Position numbers and translations under genes: made by a program
In this document: positions 23,181 to 36,747 of the stretch, in pieces
Position numbering within the stretch: the first letter of the stretch is position 1
Layout: the number at the start of each line of letters is the position of its first letter
From: Pyrocephalus nanus
Lineage: Eukaryota > Chordata > Aves > Passeriformes > Tyrannidae
Direction: 5' to 3'
DNA length: 64,000 nucleotides
NCBI GenBank assembly: GCA_038380795.1
Contig: CM076266.1
Span: 15,536,145 to 15,600,144, forward strand
Notes under the pieces: generated by a model
Database searches by the model: none
What the model was told of the DNA's origin: nothing
The model's input: the letters and a program-made list of their open reading frames with translations, nothing else

Positions 23181-26100
23181 GGGAAAGTCTGACAGCATCT
23201 GGTTTGCTCCATGTATAGACACCAGATACGCAAAAAGACTTTTTCCAAGATCGCTGCGATTTTCACTGATCTCTCCCCTGCAACACCCCACTCCTCAGGA
23301 AGTACAGCAACCAACCCTGGAATTTCTTTCTGAGGTAGAGAGAAGCATTTTCCTAATAACTTTCACAAAATTAAGCACAAAACACAAACTTGTTTCACAA
23401 GCACTTTGTCCTGGAAAGTCTCACGCACTACTTCATCTGGAAAAATAACAATCTTGCAGGAAAATACAGCAGAGATCTCTATTCTGATGACTGGAGAGCC
23501 CTTTAATTTCTGCTTTTACTTGAGATGTCCATTGGCTTATTAGCTTTCTCTTTGCTTAGCGGGTACAAGGAAAGGCTGCACATCATTAGCCAAGATGGAC
23601 CAGCCTGTGGCTGTAACCCTCTGTCCTTCAGGTGCACCAATGCAGGGTGCTGCTGGACCTTCCGTGTTCTGCTCCAGCCACTGTTCAGTAAGCTACAGAG
23701 CTTGTCAGTGAGAGAACAAGTCTCCCAAGAAACTTGCCGGATTTGCTGATGTTATTTCCCAATTTCTCTTGGCAACCAATTATTTTCTCATCTATGTTAC
23801 GCTTGGCACACATTTAGCATTTTCCAGATGGTAGACATGGCCTTCAGTTTGCCTGGGAGAAAATATCTCTGAATATATAAGGCAGCAGAAGTTCAAATCT
23901 GAAATCTGAATGCAGCATTAAATCTGTACTGACATTAAATGCCTCTGCCATATGTCACCTGCTGCCAGCTTGAAACATTTGAGGGTATTTCAGCTATGTA
24001 GAAAATAAAATTGTTCATGGTTGCACTCAAATAAAAGCATAGCAGGCATCTTCCTGGACATTTAATTTCCTATAAGGTCTCCTAACTAATAATTCTCAGT
24101 GATTTATGAGCTGTAGATGCTGCAAACTGTGCTTGTCTGAAGGGCAGTGTTACATCAGTGTGTCAAAAGACACTGAAAGCTGTGAAGGAGTCTTCAGTGG
24201 CTAAAATGTCAGCTGGCCTATTCTGCATTGATAGCAAGTCTTATAGGAAATTCAAGATTTTTGCCACGTTGATGAGTCAGGATATGAGTATGCTGCCTCA
24301 TCTTCTAATCCTCTGCCAAATCAATAAGTTCTTCTCAAGGATAGGATTTTCAACGGCAGTATGGGGACATACTGTGGGAAGTATAATGTAAACTGAGCAG
24401 AGTCTTGGCTTGCAAAACCTCCCTGTTACCCCAGAGCCACCTGCAGAGTGTGGCAGGAGCCCTGCCATTTCTGCAGGCGCTAGGCCAGCCTGACTCCTAG
24501 TTCCCAAATTTGCTTCTTCAAAGGAAAATCTGAGTAGGTCATGTACTTGAAGAAAAATCTGCTTTACTAGGAAACTGAATTTTGGCAAGATGAGCATGTC
24601 TGATGAGCTCACCTCAGTGTGCTGTGCTACAGTATCTGAGATTGAATGAAAATCCCTGTCTCTGGCTGTGTGGTTGTTTTATCCTGTAGTCCTTTATTGT
24701 AGTGGCTGACAGTTCAAAGGAAACCTTTGAACCTCAAGTCTGTACACTCTCAAAACACATGCATCAGGTCAGCTTCTGGGGGTTCTTCATGGATCCCAGA
24801 GGACAGCAAGGCACCTGATGTTTACCTCCTTCCTGGTCCTGGCACTGCAATGGACTTAGCAAAGTTAAAATATCATCAATAGTATTTCCAGGTATAGTGA
24901 GACACAGAAGCACCCGAGGATCAGGGACCTCTGGGATCAGGGGCCAGGCTTTTTATTTTCCCATAGCCACACATCTGCAGCTGTTCATTCTCCATAGGGG
25001 CTACTCCAAGAGGCTTGGTGGCACTGGCTTTCTGATTGCCCTGCATACATGCTGTTTTTGTAGAATCTGTTTGCAGAGGACTTGTTTCTCTCCCCTGGAC
25101 CTGTGTTAAACACTCCAAGCTGTTGGAGAACCAGAAGCGCATGGTCACAAAAATATCAAACAGAAAGGCAAAATAGATTCAAGTCCCTTTGTCAGCTGAG
25201 TTGGTTGCAATATGCTTCCATTTTCCCAGCACTCACAACTTTTTTCTATTAATCAACACATTGCTGCATGAAAGCCATAAATAATCTTCAGAGAAGGTGA
25301 GGGTATTTCCATGGCCTCAGGAGAGGTAGGTGGACACAACAGATGAATACTTAGCCTTGGGACCCAGGTGGTGCAAAACTGATGGTGTGGGAACAGCAGC
25401 ACCCTGGCTGCCTTCAGACCCACAAAGTAAATGTTGCCACTTTCTCAAGTGGCAATGATGTGGTAGCTCAGGTACTGTTGTTACCTGCAGCACTCTCACT
25501 TCCAGTCATGGTTGTTTCTCATTTGAATAAAGCCCGAATGGGGAAAAGAGGGTTTGATTCAGTATTTCCATGAGGAAAGGAAGAAAGAGGTGAATTCATC
25601 CCTGATTTATACCTTATGCATCTCTGCACATTGCAGACTGCAGAGAACTCAACAGGGCTGAGCTTTTCTGAAGGGGCAACTTGCAAAGTAAAGTTAAATA
25701 TCTGGATATATGTAGGAACAACAGCTTCATTACATACAAGGTAAAGTTAGAGCAACTTGGAAATGCTTTGTGCTTGGAAAAGCAGTGCTTGCTTTGCTTA
25801 ACTTCGTGTTTGAAGTGTGTGCATAGTCTATGCTAAAGCCCATTCCAGCAATCTTCCCACTCCTTCCCAGCCACCTCCATGAAACCTATTTGTGTGGCAG
25901 GATTAATGCAGCCAAAGTGTACGCATATCATCTGGGGTGGGCAGCCTGGTTTAGAGATCTCAGTTGTTGGACCTTCTCGGGGGAACTTTTAAGGAATCGT
26001 ATTAACAAAGCACATGCAGTCAGATGAGGAAAGGTCAGCCTTCCTTTGACTTCATCTGCCAGATATTCACAGGCAGTTCAGAAGTGCTCTTCCTAATGGT

Positions 26101-28587
26101 GCCAGGGGGACAGCTAGAGGAGGCTTCACAGTGTCCACTTTTCAGTCTGATCTCAATGAACCTTTGTGGTTCCATCAATGCCAACGTGAGAACATTTCCT
26201 CTGAAGTCATTTGTGTAAACAGCCCAGGGACCAACTCAGAGCATTCATCTTTGTTCCACAGGACGGGGACAGTAGCCTCACTGTTGATTTATTTAAAAGA
26301 GGAAAAACAACAACAAAAAATGTCGCCAGGAAGTTGCATGACTATCAGGAAACACTCACCAAAAGGACTGGGTTAAGCAGAGTATGTAAAGGCAGCAAAC
26401 AAATCCACTATTTTAAAAGGTAACACTTTTTATTTGTAATTCTGACAGCACATTATACTATCCTGTAGGGGATGTCAACTTAGCTCCAAATCCATTTTTA
26501 CCTTTCTAAAACATTTTTAAGCATGGAATATTTCTTGAGGACACATTACAGAAAATGACTGTAATACATTCATGCTTCTGTGTTCCCATTTTGTCATTAA
26601 CATTCTTTCCACTGTACCATGGCCAGGAATGGGTGCCAGATCCAGGAGTTCAGAAATTATTTTTGCATCATGTGGAAGCTCTGCTAATTGGGTGATGTTC
26701 TCTGATACAGTGGGAAAGGCCAGGGATGTTAAGATGAAGCGCTTTTGTACAAACCTGTTGTGTCTTCCCGTAATATTTGTGCTCTCCCTCGAAACTCTGG
26801 TTCCAAAGATTTCCTGCCCTAACATCTCTTTGTGTCCTTAAATAGGAGAGGTGGGAAAAATGTCTGGTAATGCCAGGAACATGGACATTATTCTGAGCAG
26901 GATGGAAAATGGAAAATAAAATTCATCAGTACCCTATTCAGCAAAGAATATGTCTATTCAAGGTCAAGGCTTTATTCTGTTACATGCTGGGGTTTTTGGT
27001 GGTGGGGAAGTCCCTCCAAATAAGGTACTTTCTGGGAAGGGAAAGCCCACACTTTCAAATGAGAATGTAGGTAGAGTGAAAATTTTTAACTCTGCTTAGC
27101 ACTGTCTTGCATTGCCAGCCCCTTGGCTTGGAGCAGAATCCCCTGCCCCACACCCTGCCCAATGCTCCTGTCAGGAGAGCACTTCTGCAGACACAGGAGA
27201 GCCGCTGACTCCCATGGCAGAAGGAGACTGGCCCCGGGTCTGAGGAACAAGGCACCCTCCTCGCTTTCACTGCCCTCATCAGCCCTGCAGCCTGGTTTGT
27301 ACAGTACCCCAGCTCCAACAGTGGGGGACAGCCAGGCTTTGTCCTTGCGCAGCCCAGCTCAGGGCTGGTGACACCAGCCCTCTGTGCCAGCCTTGATTGT
27401 TTTCCCCCCCGACTATCTGGAGAACTTTTGGATTGTATATAAACTCTGCCCCCCATAAATCCTACAGAAAAGAAGGGTAGAATTCCCTTTCCCACATCCT
27501 CATTTCTTTGTGCTTTACCTCTTCTCTTAAGAGCTTATTTGGAGTCCAGTTTTGTGAAACATCTTACTACACATTTCTTGCACCCAGAAAAGCAAGCACA
27601 AGCTTAACTAGATCCCAAAGCATTACTATAGCAGGGTATTTTTGGTATATATTACAGCCCCATGCCAACCCACCACTAATTGACTTGAAGGTGGGATATT
27701 GAAACCAAAAACTGGAGGGAGATCCTATTTCAATGTCCGGTACAAGTTAGCATGTCACTGAGCTTCTATAAACACAGGATTCAGCCTAGATTGCATCAGC
27801 ACAAACCAGTTCAAAATATTCATTTGAGAGCAGAATATTTAATTTCATTAAAAACTGGAACTGAAATTTCACAGCTCTAATTCTTATGAAAAATAAAAGC
27901 AGTGAGTCAAGAATGGACTTTTTTGTTTGAAATGAGATGTATGAATAGAAGAAAAATCTTGGTGGCAGAAGTCATAAGAAAGTGCACAGTAGCTTAGTAT
28001 TTGAGATATTCACTAAATAGACGTATTTTGGTAATGTATAGGAGAATATTCCCTATGATTTTGCCATTAATCCAGACTCTGCTTATATACTGCTGCTACA
28101 CATTTGCCCAAAGCCACATTGCTTTAATACCTAGTTGAAATGTTCTAACTAAACATAATTTCCAGATGGGTTCTATTATATCTACTATTCCATATGGATA
28201 TATGGAAATATCCTTTGCACACAGTCGGGGTGTTTTCTGTGTGAGCACCTCTGTCTCAGGGATGGGGACAGTCATATAGACCACCACAGCATGTCTCATG
28301 TATTCCTCCAACAGACAAAAAAAAAATCTTGTTTGTTGCTCTCAGAAACATTTAGCAGTTCCCTTCCCCAGCTGATATTGTCACAGGTTGTTGGGACAGA
28401 CTGAGGGTAGCTCCCTATGAGCCTGAGCTGTTGAAAAGGGGTCCCTCATTCCCTTTGCTGGGGATGTGACAGTGGTGACGGCAAAGGTCTGGCAGCAGAC
28501 TGTAAAACTTTGCTCAGGTCTCTGTGCCTGGCTACCCACTGCTGAATGGAGGCTCACCAGTGGGGAGATGCATACCTTGTCCTCAGT
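23181..28587. other. non-coding single-copy DNA
   Basis: No gene or transposon recognised. Frames at 24298-24612, 26131-26423, 26517-26841 and 27055-27495 overlap each other on opposite strands and match no family I know. Confidence 0.5.
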
Positions 28588-28664
28588 AGTAATTTATTTG
28601 GGGGTTGGACTAGATGATCTTTAAAAGCCCCTTCCAACACAAACTTTTTATCATTCTTTGACAA
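28588..28664 (+). mobile_element. CR1 LINE, 3'-end fragment
   Basis: GGGTTGGACTAGATGATCTT followed by a CCCCTTCCAAC motif and two decayed copies of the terminal octamer (ATCATTCTTTGA) reproduce the extreme 3' end of avian CR1 elements in plus orientation. Only about 75 bp is recognisable; the upstream 200 bp does not align by eye. CR1 is a non-LTR retrotransposon that inserts heavily 5'-truncated copies, so this is a dead fragment. Confidence 0.85.
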
Positions 28665-29928
28665 CTCTTCATGTGACTATTCCCTCTTCATCAGCACAAA
28701 TTCTGTTTTATTTCTTCTTTTTTTTTTCCCCAAGAAACTATCCCCAAGCACATGGGCAGATGGCAGTCTGAGACCTGCACTTGCTGTAAAAGAACTGCAG
28801 ACAATAAAGTCACAGACTGCCTGTAGAGTGAGCCACACAATTTGGGACCAAATGGACCAAAGTGACCATGTTTTTCAGTAAAAGAACTTCTCTAAGCTGT
28901 TAAAATAAACCAAGTGGCTAAGGTAGTGCTGACAAATCAAGTACTGTGGATTGATCAAAACAACTGTCTAACTTCCATTACTGTTTAATGCTTCCTCAAT
29001 GCCTGACACCTGTAAGATAGTAGTATTGACTCTCCACCCTGGTAACTCTACTCTCCATCCTTATGCAGCTTCCCTCCTCTTGTACTCACTTGGTCACTGG
29101 TTACCTTTGGTTGGAAGCTCCAGAAGGGAGAGTTCCTCAAAAGGAAATCAAGAAAATCTTGCCCTAAATCCCATCTATAACCCATTTAAATCTCCTTAGA
29201 GGGTTGACTCAGGCTGTGAAGCACTGTAGGAGCCTCTTCATCAGAAACACTGTAGGAAAATTCCGTTCACTGTTCCTACAGTATTGACTTAGTTGCCAGG
29301 GAAAGTGACTTTGAAAACTTCATTGTGCCACCACTGATTCTCAGAGCAGCAGAAAGGCTACCTGGGGTATCTGTGTGTTAATGCTACTGGTTAATACAGG
29401 AACTGGTTCATATGGCTGCACGGAGTGGCATAGGGACCTTTCCAGACCTTTCATTCTCTGTCCCTAATCTCTTACACACCCTGGCATTTTAAAATACTGC
29501 CAAGCACAGCAGGATCCAGGTTCTCCAGAAAGCACTCTGGTCCCAGAAGACTGCAGTAGACAGGCCAAGTGAAATGCATCTAGACAGAGGGAAGCAAGGA
29601 GTTCTAATCCTCTGAGCATCTCCTTAGCAAAGGAGAAAGCAGACTGCTCACTGACACCATACCTTTACTCTTCAGGATCACAACCACTGCCCAAGAACTG
29701 CTGCTACCACACATCTGCAGCTTAGAGTGTATGCAGGATTGTGCTGACAAGAAAAAGATCCACAAGACTTCCTCACCCACCTGATCACTTCAGGTGTTAC
29801 AAAGACCAGATCTTGCTGGCAGAACAGCTTGGGATCAGGACTGAATTGAAGTTGTATATAGACTAATAGCAAAACTATTACCACTGGTATAAACCTTCTA
29901 GAGAGCAAATCACCAGAGCTGCAAGACT
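28665..29928. other. non-coding single-copy DNA
   Basis: A T-run near 28719-28727, then featureless sequence, apart from the small hairpin at 29249-29282. Confidence 0.5.
29249..29282. repeat. 10-bp perfect inverted repeat (hairpin)
   Basis: ACTGTAGGAA (29249-29258) pairs with TTCCTACAGT (29273-29282) around a 14-base loop. The left arm word CACTGTAGGA also occurs 26 bp upstream at 29222-29231, giving three related copies in 60 bp. No run of four T follows, and the stem is far too short for a microRNA precursor. Confidence 0.85.
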
Positions 29929-30109
29929 GGATGGATGGATGGATGGATGGATGGATGGATGGATGGATGGATGGATGGATGGATGGATGGATGGATGGAT
30001 GGATGGATGGAGGGATGGATGGATGGATGGATGGATGGATGGATGGATGGATGGATGGATGGATGGATGGATGGATGGATGGATGGATGGATGGATGGAT
30101 GGATGGATG
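29929..30109. repeat. (ATGG)n tetranucleotide microsatellite
   Basis: 181 bp, about 45 units of GGAT/ATGG, with a single interruption (T to G at 30012) splitting it into blocks of about 20 and 24 units. The unit reads as Met-Asp-Gly-Trp in two frames and creates false open frames. Its length and purity suggest recent expansion and high polymorphism. Confidence 0.98.
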
Positions 30110-33100
30110 AGGTGTACCTGTCCTATCTAGTCAGCAGTCACCATAAGGATGTAGCCCAGCTCAGGTAAGTCATGGTACAGCAGACTGCATTGTGAGCTGT
30201 TGGACATGCTTTGCTCCCTATGCTCCTTTTGCCACCAGAGATTTCTTTGCATTTCTCTTGCTACTCCTGTGACTGTTCACAATGCACCTGCCTACCGGTA
30301 GAGGGCTGTGTGTGATGGAAGGAGATGCAATAACGCTCAGAATCACAGACTTGTCCTAAATAACACTCCTGGATCCCAACTTATTCCTTAGATTTTGTGA
30401 TTTTAAAACCTGAAGGGGCTGAAATGCCAGTTCAGACAGTGCACAAGCTGGTCAAAATTGCAGGTCACTGATAATTGCCAGAGATTTCACTTCTGAACTT
30501 CCGCTGCCTCTGAGCAGCAACCTTGCAGGATTTCTTCCCCACTCTGTGGCACTCATGACCCACTCTTTCCCTCACCAAGATCCACCACTGACAATGCCTG
30601 GCCCAGGGCACAATGATTAGGAGGAGAGATGAGAAATCTGATACTCCCTAGGGTGTCACACCAGAAGGGACCCCATTACTGGGTCCTGTGTGGATCCTGC
30701 TATAGAAATACAAATTCCTGGAAATGTTACAGGTATTTAAATTATTTATGAACCTAAAAGCTGGATTTCACAGGATTGGCACTGCGGAATGCTCCCACTC
30801 TATCATCCTCACCACTCAGCTGGGAGAAGCTGAGAGCCCCTGTGTTGATTTTCTGAGTCCCATGGAATAGAGAGTAATGATGAGACTCTCATTTAAAAAG
30901 CATACTTTCCATGGGCTAACTCTCTTGCTATTTCTTATTTCAATGACTATCAGGATGTGTAAAACCAGTCAGCTCTTCCTTGGCACAGCCTCCCTCATGG
31001 CACTCGGTAGAGTTATTCCCACCCAGCCTGGGGAGAGAGGAGAAACCCTGCTGGGAGCTGAAGCTCTTTATTGCCTCCTGTTACCTGTGCAAGGGCAACT
31101 ACAGGAGCTCCCATGGCTGCATACCCAGGACCCAGCAGATGGCACTCCTGGATGGTGTTTCTCCTGGATCACTGGCAGCATCTGCCTCCAGCTGCCTCAG
31201 CTGCCCCATCCCAGCTGCCCTCCTGGGCAGGAGGCTGCAGGGCAAGGCCCTGCTGTGCCTGGGCAGGTGGGGTGAGCTCTGCCCTGACTGTTTCATCTTG
31301 AAAACTGGTGTTCAAACTGCCTCATGTGCAAGGCTGGGAACCCTTGCCGGCCCCCCTGGTGTAGCAAGGCAGTTTTCTGGGGGTTTGTGCTCCTCTGCAA
31401 AAAATCCAGGGCTGTCTCAGACTTCTTTACTACCCTCATCGGGTATTTACACGCATAGATAAAAGTCTCCCCTGAGCCTTTGCTGCCACCCCTTTGATAG
31501 TTTGTCCATCTTTCTTATGAAACAGGCTTTTTAGAAAGCTTTCACAGGATTAGCACCATGGAATGTTACCAGCTCTATCCTTCCATACATGTGGGCAGGG
31601 TGCTACGTAGAGAGCACCTCACTGAAAGAAGCATTTTCATATTACATGCCTAACCACAGGGCTGAGATCACAGCAGGATGCACATCTCTTTGTTTTAGGT
31701 AGAGGCAGCCAACTCCCGAAATTGGATCAAACTATTCCCAGCTTAGAGGAAGAGATTTCAACCCTGAATCTTAGGCTCTTGAAGCTTTGCTGTTGACAGA
31801 TTCAAAAACACTGAAGGATTTTCTGGAACTAGGGTCCAGGTGTTGTTCAACAGGGCGAGAGAGTTTGCTTAAGCTTTTAGAAATGTTACTTATCTTGTTC
31901 CATCCTTCTTGGACCTTGCTGCTGTGATAACTAGCTTCTATAGCAGGTTGGGTAGGGGATTTCTTCTTCCCCTTGTGTTTTCACTTGACAAACATTGGCT
32001 TCTCTAGACAGAGGTATCTGCATGCCAAGCCATGATATTCTTCCCAACAGGGTTTCATAGTGATTTATTTATTTATTTCTATGCTGCATCCTGCTTGCCT
32101 GCCAGTGGAAATATGCCTGGGGTTTTTGTTTTGTGTCTCTTGCAACGGGATGTGGAAATCTGCCTTCCCAGCTTTACCAAAGCATTCCTGGCCAATACTA
32201 GGAGAGGATGCCAGAATATAACAGCTCCTGTAGTACATGGGAAATGCGTCTCCCTTGCTGGCTAAAACTTGTGCTCTTTGATGGTTCTTCCCTCCTCCTA
32301 CACCTTCTCCTCCTTCTTCTCCTCCTCCTCTTTTAGAACTGCTGTTAATAATACATTTGTTTTCCAGAAGAAGCAAAGGTCTATCTTGCAGCCCTGCCAA
32401 GGAGCCTTATCTGCACACTACACCTGAAATGTAGATTTCTCTGTAGTCATGGACCCACACTTACGCTCAGCCTTATTACTTCCACCCCCTCAAACTCTTT
32501 GTCTAACAGAAGTCTTGCAAACCACTTTAATCCTTGCTTCCTACAGATGGAGATTAGAAGTTTTCCCCAATGTTCTGTTTAAAGCTGAGCATTGTGCAAG
32601 AGACGCCACAAGGTTCTTATTGCAGCTTTTATTGCATCCAGACAGAAGACCATATTCAGATTCTGAAGGCTTTCACATATTGCATGTTGAAACATAAAGA
32701 CAGGATAAGAAGGGGGTCGATGCAAACCTGACTGTAGTCAATGGAAGGGTTGCTGTCAGATGACTGAAGTGGGGCTTCAATCCCAAATTGCTTTGTTTCA
32801 GCCCAAGTGATTTTGGAGTTGATTTTATGGGTTCCTAGATGTTGGCTTTCAGCATTTCATCCAAATCAACTTCTGACAAGGAGCATGAGACCTTCCTGAA
32901 TGTACCTTTTACCTTAGTTTAGATAGGTTTTTTAATGGGAACATCAGCTACATGTGACTATCAAGTTGAGTTTCAATAATGCTGCTCTGCACTAGAGAAG
33001 AAGAAATATTCAGCAGTGAGGTTCACAGCTACAGTTTGCTTCCTCATTATGATGTGGTTGGAAAACATCATCACAGAGTTGTTGTTAATGGCAAAAATGC

Positions 33101-36100
33101 AGAAGATACTAGAGACAGAGACTAAAAATGTCCTGAATGTTGCATTAGACTCATGAAACAATCTTAATTTTTTCCAATAAAAACTTACTGAAAAAACATT
33201 GAAGTGTTGTTCCATGCCCATCGCCTGGTAATATCAAAGTGATCAGCAGCCAAATCTGTAAAATCCTAAGCAGATTTTTGTGCAGTAGACACCTGACCAC
33301 ATTACAGGAAAGCACAGGTTGTCATGGGAAAAGTACCTATTTGCCTCTCATGTACCAAAGTCATCCAGCAGCACATCTGAGCAGCAGAGATGTCAGAATG
33401 AAGAGGTTTTGTCCTGGCTGCAGCTGGCCATAAAAATATGCAGATTTTGTTTCATGTTTCTTCCTCTCCTTCTCCAGCTGGTGAATATCAGCTGTGAAGG
33501 AATGGCAAGCCAAGGGGTGTGAGGTAAAAGCTGCCTACGGTTGGCAGGAGAGGCTGGAAAAAAAAGATCAGAGATTTAAATGCATATGCCACTTGATCAT
33601 CATCAAGTTCCCCTTCTTGTTCTTAGCACGCTCCAACCCAACCGGACACGCAGATTCCCACCCAGAGCTTTCATCTCTCAGGCTGTTCAGACAGACCAAA
33701 TTCACACTTGCCAGTGTGAACTGTAGCCCTGAGCTCTGCAGGGTAGTGTGGGAGAGAGCAAACTACATCCATTTCTACAGTCTTTTCCCAGGCCTTGTAA
33801 ATCCAGTTGTGGTCCTGGGTGTAGTTGTGCATCCAGGCTGCAAATTAAAGCTTCAAAGGCAGTTGGTGTGAGGTAGTACCTGTCCAGTCAAGCAACTTGG
33901 AAAGCCACAGCTCAGAAACATGAGCTGGTATAACAAGTAAGCAGAACTTGAGCTTACCTGAATCATCATCACACCTTACTAATGAAGTTGGGGGCTCAGC
34001 TAGAAGCAGGCAAACTTCTTCAGAAGTCAAGATCCCACAGTCTTAAACTGACTTGGGTATTTTTACTACTTCTTCTTAGACTCTTAGATGAGTAAATGCA
34101 TGGGCAAGATCAATAGCCACTTGGGGCAAGAGTGTAGAAGTGCCCTATAACAGGTTGCTCTGGAGAGTGATTATTAGGGTTTTCTTGGGAGGAATAAGAA
34201 CTCCTTTCACTCCAGCCTGAGAGGGACCCTACTACACCAACCGTAACAGGTAGTGGTTCTTCCCATGCAGCCCTGAGACAAGCACTAAATTCCTACAGGG
34301 AGATGTAGAATTTATTGCATCCTTTTGTTGCACATTTTTATGATTTATAAACCTTCCTATTGAATTTTTGTGGATTAATCTGAAATGGCACCAAGGTTTT
34401 CCTGTAGGCTGGGAATTACTGTTCAGAGTCTCGCCTTTGACTCTACTGGGCACAGATACACAAAGGTATATGGTGAGTTTTCAGACATCAGCCATCACAT
34501 GACACCAGTGGACTCTTCTCTATTTTTGGCAGCCTTTGCCAACAGTGCCTGTTTCTTTTTCCCTGAACTGGGGTTAGGCATTTATTTATTTTAGATTACA
34601 CAAGTTCTAAACTAGGGCCACACAGGGCTACAAAGCACACAATGTGTTAGGTGATCATAACTTCTGATGGCTGTAACAGTAAATTAATGTTTCTTAACTC
34701 AGGATGGAGCCTGGATGAAGTCAGACACATGCACATATACAGACAGCCTGTCAAGCTTGAGGCTGTAAGACCTTGGATCTAGCAAAATGTGTGACCCCTT
34801 CCCCACAGCTCTTCAACAGACCAATGAGGGCCATACATTGAGGGTCAAGTCTGGCCCATGATGTTGATAATTCACTCTAACATTACAGGACTCACCCTTG
34901 ATTCTGACATGAGAAAGAGCTGTGAAAACACATTCCCATAAATAGATTCAGCTGAACATGTCAGCATGGTGCAGAATAGGTCTTGTCTCAGAAAATCGAG
35001 CAGTAAGGTGATTTCATGTGTTATGTCTTATATTTGCAAACAACTGTCCCATAGCTCCTCATGCACAAGACACTGCTGAGTGGTTATTTGGGGTGGGCAG
35101 ACACACAGAAGCAAAAGAAAAGTCTTGACGGCAGCCACAAGCTAGAGGTGTGCACTTCACATCTCCTTGGCACTGTGAAGTGATCCATATTTATAATCCC
35201 CATTGCCTCATTCAGCTTCTTGGCAAGATGTGTTTCCTTCTTCTGGACACTACCAGAGCAGCCACACATTTTCTGACAAGCTGCTTTGCCCCCTCCTGTG
35301 CCCCAGCATTTGACATGTGTCTAGAAGAGATAGAGTGTGCATTTAATTTGCCTCCTCCGTTCTTCTCTTGATTCTGAGTCTTGATGCTCCATACACAGCA
35401 GTTCTTCATTCACAGTCCAGCCTAATAGATGGAGTATAAAACAAAAGAGAAGCAAGCAACTCTCAGGCCCCATGCTTACAGTCTGGAAGCTGCATCACTT
35501 CAATGTGGCCTGGAGTAGCATTAGTGAAAGCTGGTGGATGGGAGATGGTTACCTGCCTGACGAGTCTGATATCACTGCGTGGCATTTTGCAGGATCTGGA
35601 GTATGATACAGAGATACTCGAATGCAAAATCAACTCAGGTCAATCAAGCCAGAGCTACTGGCATCAGCCCTGGAGGGTAGGAGAGAGGTGGAGGCAGCAC
35701 CTGGAACCATCATGCTGAATGTTTCACGCTCCAGGGTGCCGGAAATCCTACTGCTGAGCCATGGAATAGCGCCTGCCTGTGGAGGCAGCCTGGGCTTGGA
35801 GCCCAGTGAATTTGCCCTGCAACAATCAGGTGCACTGGAGTGAAGAGTTTCTGCAGCAACCAACCTGCCTGGACCAAAGCCAAATCTTTGTCAGATTGCT
35901 CAGGTATCTGGGCATCATGCTTCAGGAGCTCTACAGTACCAGGGATACCAGCCCTGTATTTCCCCAGCTGATGGGGAGTTGACTATAAATCAATGCCTAT
36001 TTAGCATGATTTGGCTTCAAAGCCCTGAGTTAACGTTTGCTGACAGCTGTCTGACAAAAGTACTCATTATCCCAAATAGGGAGGCAAAGGCATTTGCTTA

Positions 36101-36700
36101 ACATCTCCAGGTGAATCAGTGGCAGCCCAAGGATCTTTGCTGAGAGGCCCTGGCTTCACCAGATAACTCAGTAGACTTCATTGCCTCTCATGCTGATGGC
36201 TGTCATTCAGAGAGCTTTACCAAAACCTCTGAGGGAGTGTGAGAGAGACACCTGTGAGGAACCTTTGCAGAGCCTCATAAAGAAGGGGCATGCAGGAAAT
36301 GCCTGAATGATAGTTTAACTGGCCATACCTCCCTGCACGTGAAGTTTGCGGGGATCTCATCGTGCACATTATGCCACTAATATCCTTTCAAGGGAAGGCA
36401 CTTTCCTTTTCATTCATGCAGCTACGTGTCTAATGTGCACTTAAGTCAGGTAAAGCAATTTGCTTGTATTTACCTCTAGATCAAAAGCTGTTCTGATATT
36501 CAGGTATATTTGAATTACAATTAAACTCACAGCCGTAACAGCCCTTTCCACGCCTGTGTTATCACTCTGGTTTCAGGCAAGTGAGTGGGAGGTAGAAGGT
36601 GCCTCAAAGTATGGGCATTTTTAACTACACAAATGAGTAAGCAGTGAACAGTTTTGGATTGCAGATGTTTGTTTCAGTTCAGCTTAGGGGCAAATATTTA
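30110..36700. other. non-coding single-copy DNA
   Basis: GC-richer at 30.9-31.4 kb, where 132- and 160-codon frames overlap in three frames without family resemblance. A CAG/GTAAGT donor-like site at 30162-30167 lies just after the microsatellite. Another pyrimidine-rich acceptor-like site ends at 32335. A strong minus-strand acceptor-like site lies at 32993-33012. No exon could be supported. Confidence 0.5.
32287..32335. repeat. TCC/TCT-rich pyrimidine tract
   Basis: About 49 bp of almost pure C/T with TCC and TTC triplets, ending in TTTTAG. It is a simple low-complexity tract that also mimics a polypyrimidine splice acceptor. Confidence 0.85.
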
Positions 36701-36724
36701 GGCCCTGATGAGCTTTCCTTAAAA

Positions 36725-36747
36725 GTCTGAACAACTGCAGTTCAGAC
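36725..36747. repeat. short inverted repeat around a palindrome
   Basis: GTCTGAAC (36725-36732) and GTTCAGAC (36740-36747) flank seven bases. Inside lies an alternative 10-bp perfect palindrome AACTGCAGTT (36733-36742). The surrounding 36.6-36.96 kb is moderately AT-rich with homeobox-like words such as CTAATTAC. Confidence 0.8.

Noticed and set aside
29935..30168. Repetitive Met-Asp-Gly-Trp open frames
   Set aside because: They are translations of the (ATGG)n microsatellite, open in several frames because the unit contains no stop.
30877..31462. 132- and 160-codon plus frames
   Set aside because: Three frames are open at once over the same GC-rich DNA. There is no motif, no conserved-looking composition and no splice logic.
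33866..33885. TGAGGTAGTA, a let-7-like seed
   Set aside because: The match ends after the first ten bases and there is no complementary arm nearby to form a precursor hairpin.
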